Shown piece by piece: positions 6,351 to 13,647 of a DNA stretch of 16,259 nucleotides (position 1 is its first letter; each line of letters starts with the position of its first letter). The DNA comes from Thermoplasmata archaeon (GTDB lineage Archaea; Thermoplasmatota; Thermoplasmata; Thermoplasmatales; Thermoplasmataceae). The stretch covers positions 1 through 16,259 of the forward strand of contig JAKAYH010000014.1 of the NCBI GenBank assembly GCA_021826835.1, given 5' to 3'. A program made the translations under genes and the position numbers. Under the pieces are notes generated by a model. That model searched no databases and was not told the DNA's origin. It was given only the letters and a program-made list of their open reading frames with translations.

Positions 6351-9300
6351 GGAGTCACCGTCTGATATTCCTCAAGGGTATTGGTACTTTGCTCCTTTTC
6401 CTTGAATGAATTATTAATGGTTCTGAACAGGTTTTCTATTCTCATCATTAGGTAAGGTTCAAGGTTAAAATTCTCACTTATTTTTTTGGTAACCTCCATG
6501 TATTTTACCACTCCTCCTTTATGAACCGTGAGAACGAGGCCATCTTTTCCACAATTCCTGCATTTACCGTTTAGTGGAACTCTTCTATATTTCGCATTGC
6601 AGGAAGTGCACCTGAATTCCTGTGTGAAGAACCCACGGAGATTTCCGTACATATCAGGAAGAAAATGTGAATTTATAAGCCTGTTAGCAACATCATCAGC
6701 GTTAACTGCCCGAATCTTTCTGGCCAGATCAAGCTGCTTATCTATCTTTTCTTCCATTGTACCCAGTGTCTTATATGCTGATTCTTCAACGCCTGCATTT
6801 ATGTCACCAGTATCAAATGTAAATGAAATACCCCTCATTGTTCCATATTTCTGCACAAAATTTTTCATTGGCATCATCATTTCCTCAAGCTTTACAGGAC
6901 TCATCCTCTCTTCTGCTGCATTATAGAATTCGAGAGGGTATTCGGATAGGGTATCAAGGTTCAGGGCTTCTTTGTCAACTTCGTCATACCTCAATTCCAT
7001 GGTCATAACCAGAGGGGCATCCATTAAACCTCCTGTTGTTGAAGGTAAAAATTCTCTGGAAAAATTAAGGAGACCGTCCATGAGAAGCATAACGCTATCC
7101 TCATCTCCATCGCAGTTTCTCCTCTTCGCTGCATGGAAGAATGGGTGTGCATAACAACCTCCAGCACTTGTAAATCCTATAATTCTTCCCGCAATTCCGC
7201 CGGAGGTGTGAGGGGCAAGTCCAATAACAATCTGACCAATAAGATCTTCTGGATCATTGCATTTATAAAACGGCGGCATTCCATAATATTTCACAAGGAG
7301 ATCATCAACATATTTTGATACTCGTAGGAGATATTCACCACAATCCCAAGGTATAATCACATCCTGGGGAAATATTTCATTCATCTTTTCATTGTAGCCA
7401 AGCTCTTTTGCTTTATTTGCTGGAAGCTGAATTTCATCCATACGGAAATGTGTAAGAGGGATATCTGTCATATCATATCTGCAGGTTCCGTCCTTATTTA
7501 CAGACACATCATTTATGGCTCTAAGTATGCCCTTTTCCAAAGGCTCAGCGACTCTTCTTTTTGACATGAGTTTCTTGACACCTTTAACCTGGGGCAACTT
7601 TTCCTCATCAAGAGAGAGTCTTTTCATAGCAGAATTCAAGAGAATTTGTATATCAACCGATCCCTTTTTGGTTGTGTTTTCTTCCGTATGCTTGCCGCAT
7701 ACTGGACAAATTGGTGCCGGGGATTCTGTTCCACAGGAAAGGCATTTTCTTGAAAGAAATTCGGCTTCATATTGACCTGAACTGTTCTTAATGGCGTTAC
7801 TCAGAAGTCTTCTGGTATCGCCAAGGTTCTCCAGAGGGAAGAGCATATGAACCTTGGGTTTCATCTTCCTGTCTCCAGCCTTTTCCGGTCTTCCCATACG
7901 TGCTCCGATTCTTGTAGGAGCTTTTGCCTTAATCTCCACCCTAGATATCATACTAATGAGTTTTAGCGGGTCATGAATTTCTAAGGCGTTCTCAGGTATA
8001 TCTTCTGAGGCAAAGGTTTCAAGAAGTATCCCATTATCGTTTATTTGGATGCTTTTGTCCCCTAATGTAAACTCACAACCGAGCTTTACAAGGATTTCAA
8101 GTATTTCATCATCCATCTCAACCACGGGGAACAACCCATTTGATTTAGCATGTTTGACTAGTTCTCTTAGTCTTAGTATCTCTGGACAATTCAGGTCATG
8201 CCAGAAGAGGTTGAAATTTGGATGAAGCGGTATGTTGAACTCTTTAGATATTCGAAAAGCAGTTGCTGCATCGGTAGGGTTAAATAATTCCTTAGTCAAT
8301 CCTTCCTTCTTTGCAATATGGTTCCACCATTCAACAGAAAAGGATGATGGTTCCAGGTTCCTGTTGTTTTCCAGAAAGTCCCCATAGGAGAAGAGAATCT
8401 CTCCCATATCAGTTATTCTTTCAACCTCATGGAGTAATTCTCTGGCCTGTTCTCTAGTTTTGAGTCTCAAATGTTTCCCTGATTTGGTAAGAATCATGGG
8501 ACCATCAATGGTATCACATGGAGTTATTGCGGCAGCCTTTCCGGGAAGTTCCACCTTGAGCTGACAGCCAGTGGCAATAAATTCTTCCACTATTTCCATA
8601 GACGCAGGATGGATGGATGCAGCCGCAAGTCCGGATACCCTTGATCTTCCATATCTTAAACGAAAACCGCCCGGTGCTCCTGGATGTGAGAAAACAGGTC
8701 TCCCCGCAACAATATCGTGAAGAAATTTACTGGATTTTGAATCTTCGCTGTCTATTTTTGTTTTCCCTATATCGTTGAGAAAGCTCCATTCGTCTATCTT
8801 GAGCTTATCTGTATGTTTCAGGATCTTCTTTGATTTCTGGATGATTCCTTCACAGATGACAAGACACATTCCTCCACGGATACGGTTTGTGGAGACCCTT
8901 TCCATATCTCTGTGACCAGATACCTCTTCCTGCTCGCTTCCATCGCCATCAATACATACAGGGCAATTTCTCACGACAGTCTTTATTTCATCAGGTGTTG
9001 GTAAATACTGCAGGTGTTTTACTCTGTTATAACTCTGAATCTCCTCAATATACCGTTCGACTTCATCATCGTACGGTATATATTTTCCAATGTTGAGATC
9101 TCTCCTTACAATATCAGCTATGAGTACACTGAGGGCTTGAGCAGTTCCACCTGCCCCTCTAATTGGTCCTGCATAAGTAACTGAGACATACTCACTTCCA
9201 TCCTTGTTAGTCAAAATTTTTAATCCCGTAATACCCTCTAACGGTGCCACAAGAATCCCCTCCGTCAGGATAGCAAGACCAGTTCTTACAGCCTTTTCTA

Positions 9301-9550
9301 AAGCAGTTTCCCTGCCATCCTTAAGGTATCTCTTGACCACCCTTCTTGACATTTCAAGAGAAACCTCTTCCCTGCTCATCTGCCCTGACAAATCCCTAAT
9401 ATCCTGGGCTATTCCCTTTATGGAGAGAAGTTCTTCTACCCTCTCTGCCATATCAGCTGCCAGAGGAATTTCAACAAAATCCTTGACATCAAAACCTTTA
9501 CTTCTGCACTGTTCGGCTATTGAATAACACTCCTCAACTCTTTCCTTCAT
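6347..9550 (-). CDS. polC: DNA polymerase D large subunit DP2
   Basis: Catalytic subunit of the archaeal replicative D-family polymerase; it works with the proofreading subunit DP1, which is not in this window. From the ATG at 9550 the protein is 1067 residues. The catalytic block RRNCDGDEDS puts Asn812, Asp814 and Asp816 at the positions of the P. abyssi catalytic N-x-D-x-D residues. Zinc motifs are CPVC (196-199), C603/C606 with C615/C618, and C981/C984 with C997/C1000. No intein interrupts the NCDGD site, where some archaeal DP2 genes carry one. The ATG at 9550 has no Shine-Dalgarno, and the frame is open upstream to the pyrG stop. It reads SIEYNEYISRM into the annotated start, like the usual DP2 N-terminal helix, so the true start may be ACG at 9583. 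The gene ends overlapping the GTPase start. Confidence 0.96.
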   Translation of the reverse strand: MKERVEECYSIAEQCRSKGFDVKDFVEIPLAADMAERVEELLSIKGIAQDIRDLSGQMSREEVSLEMSRRVVKRYLKDGRETALEKAVRTGLAILTEGILVAPLEGITGLKILTNKDGSEYVSVTYAGPIRGAGGTAQALSVLIADIVRRDLNIGKYIPYDDEVERYIEEIQSYNRVKHLQYLPTPDEIKTVVRNCPVCIDGDGSEQEEVSGHRDMERVSTNRIRGGMCLVICEGIIQKSKKILKHTDKLKIDEWSFLNDIGKTKIDSEDSKSSKFLHDIVAGRPVFSHPGAPGGFRLRYGRSRVSGLAAASIHPASMEIVEEFIATGCQLKVELPGKAAAITPCDTIDGPMILTKSGKHLRLKTREQARELLHEVERITDMGEILFSYGDFLENNRNLEPSSFSVEWWNHIAKKEGLTKELFNPTDAATAFRISKEFNIPLHPNFNLFWHDLNCPEILRLRELVKHAKSNGLFPVVEMDDEILEILVKLGCEFTLGDKSIQINDNGILLETFASEDIPENALEIHDPLKLISMISRVEIKAKAPTRIGARMGRPEKAGDRKMKPKVHMLFPLENLGDTRRLLSNAIKNSSGQYEAEFLSRKCLSCGTESPAPICPVCGKHTEENTTKKGSVDIQILLNSAMKRLSLDEEKLPQVKGVKKLMSKRRVAEPLEKGILRAINDVSVNKDGTCRYDMTDIPLTHFRMDEIQLPANKAKELGYNEKMNEIFPQDVIIPWDCGEYLLRVSKYVDDLLVKYYGMPPFYKCNDPEDLIGQIVIGLAPHTSGGIAGRIIGFTSAGGCYAHPFFHAAKRRNCDGDEDSVMLLMDGLLNFSREFLPSTTGGLMDAPLVMTMELRYDEVDKEALNLDTLSEYPLEFYNAAEERMSPVKLEEMMMPMKNFVQKYGTMRGISFTFDTGDINAGVEESAYKTLGTMEEKIDKQLDLARKIRAVNADDVANRLINSHFLPDMYGNLRGFFTQEFRCTSCNAKYRRVPLNGKCRNCGKDGLVLTVHKGGVVKYMEVTKKISENFNLEPYLMMRIENLFRTINNSFKEKEQSTNTLEEYQTVTP

Positions 9551-9580
9551 TCTGGAAATATATTCATTGTATTCAATGGA

Positions 9581-9597
9581 CGTTAATATCAGCTCCC
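9581..9597 (-). promoter_or_regulatory. Shine-Dalgarno-like site and candidate ACG start for polC
   Basis: The minus strand reads GGGAGCTGA (9597-9589), close to the archaeal consensus GGAGGTGA and overlapping the pyrG stop TGA. TATTA follows, then ACG (9583-9581) in frame with polC. The spacing suits initiation at ACG and would give an 11-residue longer protein with a 5-base gap after pyrG. Use of ACG is inferred. Confidence 0.35.
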
Positions 9598-11208
9598 GGC
9601 TCTGATTAATTCTTCTTTCCGGTTTTCTTTATATTCTAAAGCTTTCTTCACAAGATGCAAATGAAGCTTTGATGGATTTAACGGTCTTGATTTAAACTCA
9701 CTATGATATTGAGAGGCAATGAAGTTATCTCTATCTTTCAATTCAGCTATTTCCATTCTAGTTCCCTCATCATCCACTCCTGAGAAAATCATACCTGCTT
9801 CCTGAAGTCTTTCTATATAGAGAGGGTTTACCTCAAATCTGTGTCTGTGCCGTTCATAAATTTCTGGAGAGTTGTATAAACTCATAGCCAGGGTATTGTC
9901 CATTATCATAACCCGTTTGGCTCCAAGTCGCATTGTTCCGCCCATATCCTTAACATCCTTTTGTTCAGGAAGTATATCTATAACTGGATCTGGCGTTGAG
10001 GAATCAAACTCTGAACTGTTTGCCTTGGCAAGATTCAAAACGTCTCTTGCATATTCAATTACTGAAATCTGGAATCCAAGACAGATTCCCAAAAAAGGGA
10101 TCCTTTCTTCCCTGGCTTTTCTTGTAGCGATTATTTTTCCTTCAACACCTCTATAGCCAAATCCTCCAGGTATGAGAATACCATCAACCCCTACAAGTGG
10201 TGATTTGTCCAAAGACAGAGAGTCTGAATCAATCCATCTGAGATTTGTTTTTATTCCTGTTTCACCTGTAACATGTGTGAATGCCTCTTTGTGGGAGAAG
10301 TATGCATCGTGGAGTTCAGTGTACTTACCAACAACAGCAATTGTAACCTCCGCTTGAGGGTACAATATATTTTTTCTGTACGTTGTCCATATATCATTGA
10401 AGGGCTGGGAAACAAGATCGAGGCTTTTCTTTATAATCTCAACAACGCCCTGTTTTTCCATTATTTCAGGTATTAAATATACATTGGAAACATCGTGTAC
10501 ACTTATTACGGACTCCTCCGGAACATCTGTGAATAGTGCTATCCTTCTTTTCGATTCAGGGTCAAGCTTTTTAGAGGATCTTCCAAGAATCAGGTCTGGC
10601 TGAATACCAATTTCTCTGAGGCTCTTGACACTATGCTGTGTTGGCTTTGTTTTTAATTCTTCGTTAGAACCAACGGATGGAACCAGAGTAACATGCCCAA
10701 CAAGCACTTTGCCGGGTTCTTCTCTCCTTAGCTGTCTTATGGCTTCAAGGAAAGGCATGGATTCAATATCACCAACCGTTCCTCCAACCTCTATAATCAT
10801 CACATCTAGAGGTTCGGAATTTGCCACCTTCTTTATTCTTCTCTTGATTTCGTTTGTAATATGCGGGATAATCTGAACGGTACTTCCAAGGTATTCTCCC
10901 CTCCTCTCCCTCTCAATTACCTCTTTGTAAATTTTGCCAGTGGTTAGGTTGTTATCCCCTGTGAGATTCTTGTTGAGATATCTTTCATAATTCCCCAGGT
11001 CCAGATCAACCTCGCTTCCATCGTCCAGGACAAAGACCTCTCCGTGCTGGTATGGATTCATTGTTCCAGCATCATAGTTAAGGTATGGATCAATCTTCAG
11101 GGCAGTCACTCTTAGCCCACTATTCTTAAGCAGATAACAAATACTTGAGGCGATGGTTCCCTTTCCAATTCCGGAAAGAACTCCACCTGTAATCACAACA
11201 TATCGCAT
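9589..11208 (-). CDS. pyrG: CTP synthase
   Basis: Makes CTP from UTP, ATP and glutamine, the last step of pyrimidine nucleotide synthesis. The 539 residues have the standard two-domain layout. The N-terminal amidoligase domain has the P-loop region [10 protein letters not shown] (8-17), [30 protein letters not shown] and [16 protein letters not shown]. The C-terminal class I glutamine amidotransferase has nucleophile Cys376 in GICLGFQ, and His502 and Glu504 in QYHSEF, completing the triad. It is the first gene of an operon with polC (38 bases to the polC ATG, or 5 to the candidate ACG) and the GPN GTPase. No Shine-Dalgarno precedes the ATG at 11208; a TATA box sits 26 bases upstream, so the mRNA is probably leaderless. 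The pairing links dNTP-precursor supply with replication, but only by position. Confidence 0.97.
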   Translation of the reverse strand: MRYVVITGGVLSGIGKGTIASSICYLLKNSGLRVTALKIDPYLNYDAGTMNPYQHGEVFVLDDGSEVDLDLGNYERYLNKNLTGDNNLTTGKIYKEVIERERRGEYLGSTVQIIPHITNEIKRRIKKVANSEPLDVMIIEVGGTVGDIESMPFLEAIRQLRREEPGKVLVGHVTLVPSVGSNEELKTKPTQHSVKSLREIGIQPDLILGRSSKKLDPESKRRIALFTDVPEESVISVHDVSNVYLIPEIMEKQGVVEIIKKSLDLVSQPFNDIWTTYRKNILYPQAEVTIAVVGKYTELHDAYFSHKEAFTHVTGETGIKTNLRWIDSDSLSLDKSPLVGVDGILIPGGFGYRGVEGKIIATRKAREERIPFLGICLGFQISVIEYARDVLNLAKANSSEFDSSTPDPVIDILPEQKDVKDMGGTMRLGAKRVMIMDNTLAMSLYNSPEIYERHRHRFEVNPLYIERLQEAGMIFSGVDDEGTRMEIAELKDRDNFIASQYHSEFKSRPLNPSKLHLHLVKKALEYKENRKEELIRAGS

Positions 11209-11226
11209 TGAGGATTAACGAAAGAA

Positions 11227-11237
11227 AAAATATTAAA
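11227..11237 (-). promoter_or_regulatory. Leaderless promoter of the pyrG-polC-GTPase operon
   Basis: The minus strand reads TTTAATATTTT, centred 24-26 bases upstream of the pyrG ATG at 11208. This is the standard archaeal TATA distance for transcription starting at the A of ATG, and no Shine-Dalgarno is present. It lies inside the 58-base gap after the upstream membrane-protein gene. Confidence 0.55.
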
Positions 11238-11266
11238 CTTGGCAATTGGCATTGTCTTATAAAAAA

Positions 11267-11797
11267 TTAAGATCTATATCTTCTACCAATTCTTTCATTT
11301 TCTCTTCTCTTTATCATGTAATATATGCCGATCAATCCTATTCCCACGACTAGCAGGGTGAAGCCATAAATCACAGCATCCCCCTCATATGCTGGAAGGT
11401 TACCAAAATATATATCTAAAGTAAGATTTGAATTGTTATTGCTTGTCACAGTAAGTGTCCAGTTACCAGAAGTTGTAGCTATGACGGAACTGGAAGCGCT
11501 TGAACCTGTAAAGTTCATGCTGTTTGATTTAACCCCACCTGGAGTCAAGAGGAAGCTGGATACTGAAAAGTTGGTTCCATTGACTACCTTTATGGAATAT
11601 TGAATTGTATTCCCCTCATTCACATAATATTTATACGAGATACTTTTTCCAGTTTGGTGAAAATTCACATTATCATGGGTTGACACACTTCCATAAACAG
11701 CAAGTATTGATATTGAAAATAGAACTACAGATATTATAATTAGTATGGCTCCTATTTTCCAGAACTTCTCCTTACCCATTAAACCTATGAATCTCAT
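11267..11797 (-). CDS. Two-TM membrane protein with an extracytoplasmic beta-rich domain
   Basis: A 176-residue protein of unknown function. A hydrophobic segment at residues 15-36 follows a basic start (KEKFWK). An Asn/Ser/Thr-rich domain of about 100 residues comes next, with several N-glycosylation sequons (NGT, NFS, NFT, NWT, NLT). A second TM segment (about 141-162) and a basic tail KRRENERIGRRYRS follow. This predicts N- and C-termini inside and the middle domain outside. The alternating pattern (SGNWTLTVTS, LTLDIYFG) suggests a beta sandwich, loosely like a GOLD/emp24 lumenal domain, but I would not assign it. Start is ATG 11797 or the in-frame ATG 11779 (Met7). A TATA-like TATTTAAC (about 11805-11812) is at leaderless distance from 11779, whereas TATAATATTATATC (11828-11841) would suit 11797. 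It ends 58 bases before pyrG. Confidence 0.75.
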   Translation of the reverse strand: MRFIGLMGKEKFWKIGAILIIISVVLFSISILAVYGSVSTHDNVNFHQTGKSISYKYYVNEGNTIQYSIKVVNGTNFSVSSFLLTPGGVKSNSMNFTGSSASSSVIATTSGNWTLTVTSNNNSNLTLDIYFGNLPAYEGDAVIYGFTLLVVGIGLIGIYYMIKRRENERIGRRYRS

Positions 11798-12068
11798 TGT
11801 GAATGTTAAATAGAAATAAGCTTCTTTGATATAATATTATAGACATCAGCTAAGATCATAAGACATTGAAAATGTAAAAGTTTGAATTGTGTCTTTCTCT
11901 GGCTAGGTTTTCTCATTCACTGATAATATTCTTTTTGGAAAGTTCCCATAGGTCCATGGTTCCCAATTGTTTTGGGTACAAACCCAATTTGCGTAGGCAT
12001 AATCATTTTGAATAAGAATGGGTTCTAATTTATGAATCATTACGAACCGATTATGTGTTTGGATGCAT
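11798..12068. other. Intergenic region with inverted repeats
   Basis: No gene seen. The right half holds short symmetric elements: TTGGGT-ACAA-ACCCAA (11972-11987, perfect 6-bp stem) and the pair GGTTC/GAACC near 12024-12052. They lie downstream of the 237-residue protein gene and could form a structured 3' end. No T-run follows the stem on the minus strand, so I do not call a terminator. The left edge holds AT-rich promoter-like sequence for the 176-residue membrane protein. Confidence 0.45.
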
Positions 12069-12782
12069 CTATATAATTCCTATCGGGCCTCCTCCTCTTA
12101 CATCATTATAACCCCATAATTCCCACAAAGATTTGTGGATTGAATATTGCTGTGAGGTGAAATGTATTATGCCCAATGACACCGTGATTGTGAATGTGAT
12201 GTTTTCGTAGAGAGTATAGTTGCCAGGAATGATGACTTTTGTTAAGGGGATCCCTTTAAGATATGGCGGTTCCCAAAGATTGGTTCCATATATGGGACAA
12301 TTTCCAGTGAAATCACCTGATGATTGAATGTAATTTCCAAACACATCCCCTTTGTTCGTGCTTACATTATAAAACATTGTTTTGTTGAATGCTATTGAGA
12401 AGTTGGTTACAGATATTACTAAGTGACTATACGGATATGCATAGGATTCATTATTGATAAATAACGCAGTGTACAAAAGTTGAACTCCACTACCATCATT
12501 ATTGGTAAAGTTACACGAAGAGAGATTAAATATGTTGTATTGTGGCCAAATCCACAACATAAGGTCTGCTTTGTTTCCAAGATATGATACGTTGTCTGAA
12601 TAAAGATAACTTGTTCCCAATATGTTATAATTCTTATTCGAAGAATAATTTACAGAATGTTCGCCATTGCATATTCCCTGTAATCCCTGAGGTTCAGTTG
12701 CATATTCATAATATGTGAATGATGATACAACTACAACTATGAGAATTAAAATGGAAAATAGTTTTTTCAGTTTATTGTTCAT
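12069..12782 (-). CDS. Secreted or membrane-anchored protein, paralog A
   Basis: A 237-residue protein of no family I recognise. The N-terminus MNNKLKK followed by a hydrophobic stretch (about residues 8-24) is a signal peptide or anchor; the rest is extracytoplasmic and carries about ten N-glycosylation sequons. Residues 186-226 align without gaps with residues 185-225 of the neighbouring paralog, 26 of 41 identical (shared PGNYT, YENIT, HFTSQ). The N-terminal hydrophobic region also matches (VVSSFTYYEYAT versus VLVSSSYYENAT), so the pair arose by duplication and has diverged strongly in the middle. It starts at the ATG at 12782 with GGAGGGG (12792-12798) nine bases upstream. A spacer of 151 bases with its own promoter candidates separates it from paralog B. 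Confidence 0.75.
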   Translation of the reverse strand: MNNKLKKLFSILILIVVVVSSFTYYEYATEPQGLQGICNGEHSVNYSSNKNYNILGTSYLYSDNVSYLGNKADLMLWIWPQYNIFNLSSCNFTNNDGSGVQLLYTALFINNESYAYPYSHLVISVTNFSIAFNKTMFYNVSTNKGDVFGNYIQSSGDFTGNCPIYGTNLWEPPYLKGIPLTKVIIPGNYTLYENITFTITVSLGIIHFTSQQYSIHKSLWELWGYNDVRGGGPIGII

Positions 12783-12791
12783 TTTTGTCTA

Positions 12792-12860
12792 CCCCTCCGT
12801 TGCTAGTTAATATGAAATGATGTGGACGCACCTTATACTAGACTCTCTTTTAATATTAGC
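12792..12860 (-). promoter_or_regulatory. Promoter candidates and Shine-Dalgarno for paralog A
   Basis: GGAGGGG (12798-12792) is a strong Shine-Dalgarno nine bases from the ATG. Upstream on the minus strand are TAATATTAAAAG (about 12849-12859) and AGTATAAG (about 12832-12840), either of which could be a TATA box giving a leader of 25-45 bases. Confidence 0.4.
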
Positions 12861-12897
12861 GCTCCTTCAACCATCCAGTGCAAACGTATTCGATCGA

Positions 12898-12928
12898 TTT
12901 AAAAAATGAAAGTTGATTATTTTATCAA
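12898..12928 (-). terminator. Hairpin and T-run after paralog B
   Basis: Just past the paralog B stop, the minus strand folds as TTGAT-AAAATA-ATCAA (12928-12913), followed by CTTTCATTTTTTAA. The short A/T stem with a T-run resembles a weak intrinsic terminator closing the surface-protein and paralog B transcript. Confidence 0.4.
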
Positions 12929-12933
12929 TCCAT

Positions 12934-13635
12934 TCAGTATCTTTTTCCTTGATTTGTTATGTTATATGCATACAATACCCACCAGGATTCATCAAGATGA
13001 TATGGCTGTGATGTGAAATGCATGTATCCCATTGATAATGTTATAGTATATGTTATATTTTCATAGAATGTGTAATTGCCCGGATTCAATATGGATGAGA
13101 TCGGAGGACCGACAAAATTGGGGTGCTCTCTCAGAGAAAAATCTCCCGGTTCATAAAGATAGAATGTTGAAGTGTAATTATTGCTGCATACGGAATAAGT
13201 CCAGTATGGTCCGAAATTGTCGTTTTTGTCTGTTCCATTCTTGAATATTGTATTGTTTACAGATAATGATGTGTTAAGAATGGTAATGACCGGATTGTAA
13301 TACGGCCAGTGAACTGAAGTTAAGGTTGTCATGCAAAATGTACTCCATACGACGATACCACGAGTCAAGTTTACACACTGGCTGTTGGATAAATTCCTAT
13401 AATGGTATATTGGACAAGACAGCTGATACCCAACATTTATATTATTTCCCAAATATGAAGTGTTTTTTAGAGTGGTTATGTAAAAGGACCCGGGTAGCCC
13501 ATTCCAATTGGTATAATTCCCTAGTTCGTGATTAATTCCATTTGGTATTGTTGCGTTTTCATAGTATGAAGAAGATACAAGCACAACAATTGCGATTGCT
13601 ATTAATGCACCTGCCTTTTTGAATTTGTTATTCGT
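12934..13635 (-). CDS. Secreted or membrane-anchored protein, paralog B, probable ACG start
   Basis: Of unknown function; 233 residues if it begins at ACG 13635, or 216 from the first conventional codon, GTG 13584. The GTG start would remove the basic N-terminus and most of the hydrophobic signal segment. From ACG the protein reads (M)NNKFKKAGALIAIAIVV then LVSSSYYENAT, matching paralog A (MNNKLKK, then VVSSFTYYEYAT) in position and nearly in length (233 versus 237). GGAGGG (13647-13642) lies six bases before the ACG, embedded in the end of the upstream gene, and the ACG comes two bases after that gene's TAA. ATA in frame at 13641 is too close to the Shine-Dalgarno. Sequons are many; Cys are few. 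It is probably exported and coupled to the surface protein upstream. Alternatively ATG mutated to ACG and expression is reduced. Confidence 0.75.
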   Translation of the reverse strand, partial: TNNKFKKAGALIAIAIVVLVSSSYYENATIPNGINHELGNYTNWNGLPGSFYITTLKNTSYLGNNINVGYQLSCPIYHYRNLSNSQCVNLTRGIVVWSTFCMTTLTSVHWPYYNPVITILNTSLSVNNTIFKNGTDKNDNFGPYWTYSVCSNNYTSTFYLYEPGDFSLREHPNFVGPPISSILNPGNYTFYENITYTITLSMGYMHFTSQPYHLDESWWVLYAYNITNQGKRY

Positions 13636-13647
13636 CTTTATCCCTCC
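13633..13647 (-). promoter_or_regulatory. Shine-Dalgarno and ACG start of paralog B
   Basis: GGAGGG (13647-13642) is followed by ATAAAG and then ACG (13635-13633). The Shine-Dalgarno overlaps the last codons and TAA of the upstream surface-protein gene, the arrangement of a translationally coupled pair. ACG occupies exactly the position of ATG in paralog A. Initiation at ACG is inferred from alignment. Confidence 0.55.

Noticed and set aside
7097..7117. Possible intein at the DP2 catalytic NCDGD site
   Set aside because: The motif is uninterrupted and the protein has the normal inteinless length.
6528..9527. Several plus-strand open frames opposite polC (also opposite pyrG, acnA and the surface gene)
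   Set aside because: They mirror strongly conserved minus-strand coding sequence and show no family motifs.
9551..9571. Six-codon leader frame (ATGAATATATTTCCAGAATGA) overlapping the polC ATG
   Set aside because: It is very short, lies in another frame with no Shine-Dalgarno, and is better explained as chance within the in-frame DP2 extension.
11972..11987. Hairpin TTGGGT-ACAA-ACCCAA as a terminator
   Set aside because: It lies about 80 bases past the paralog A stop and no T-run follows it on the minus strand.
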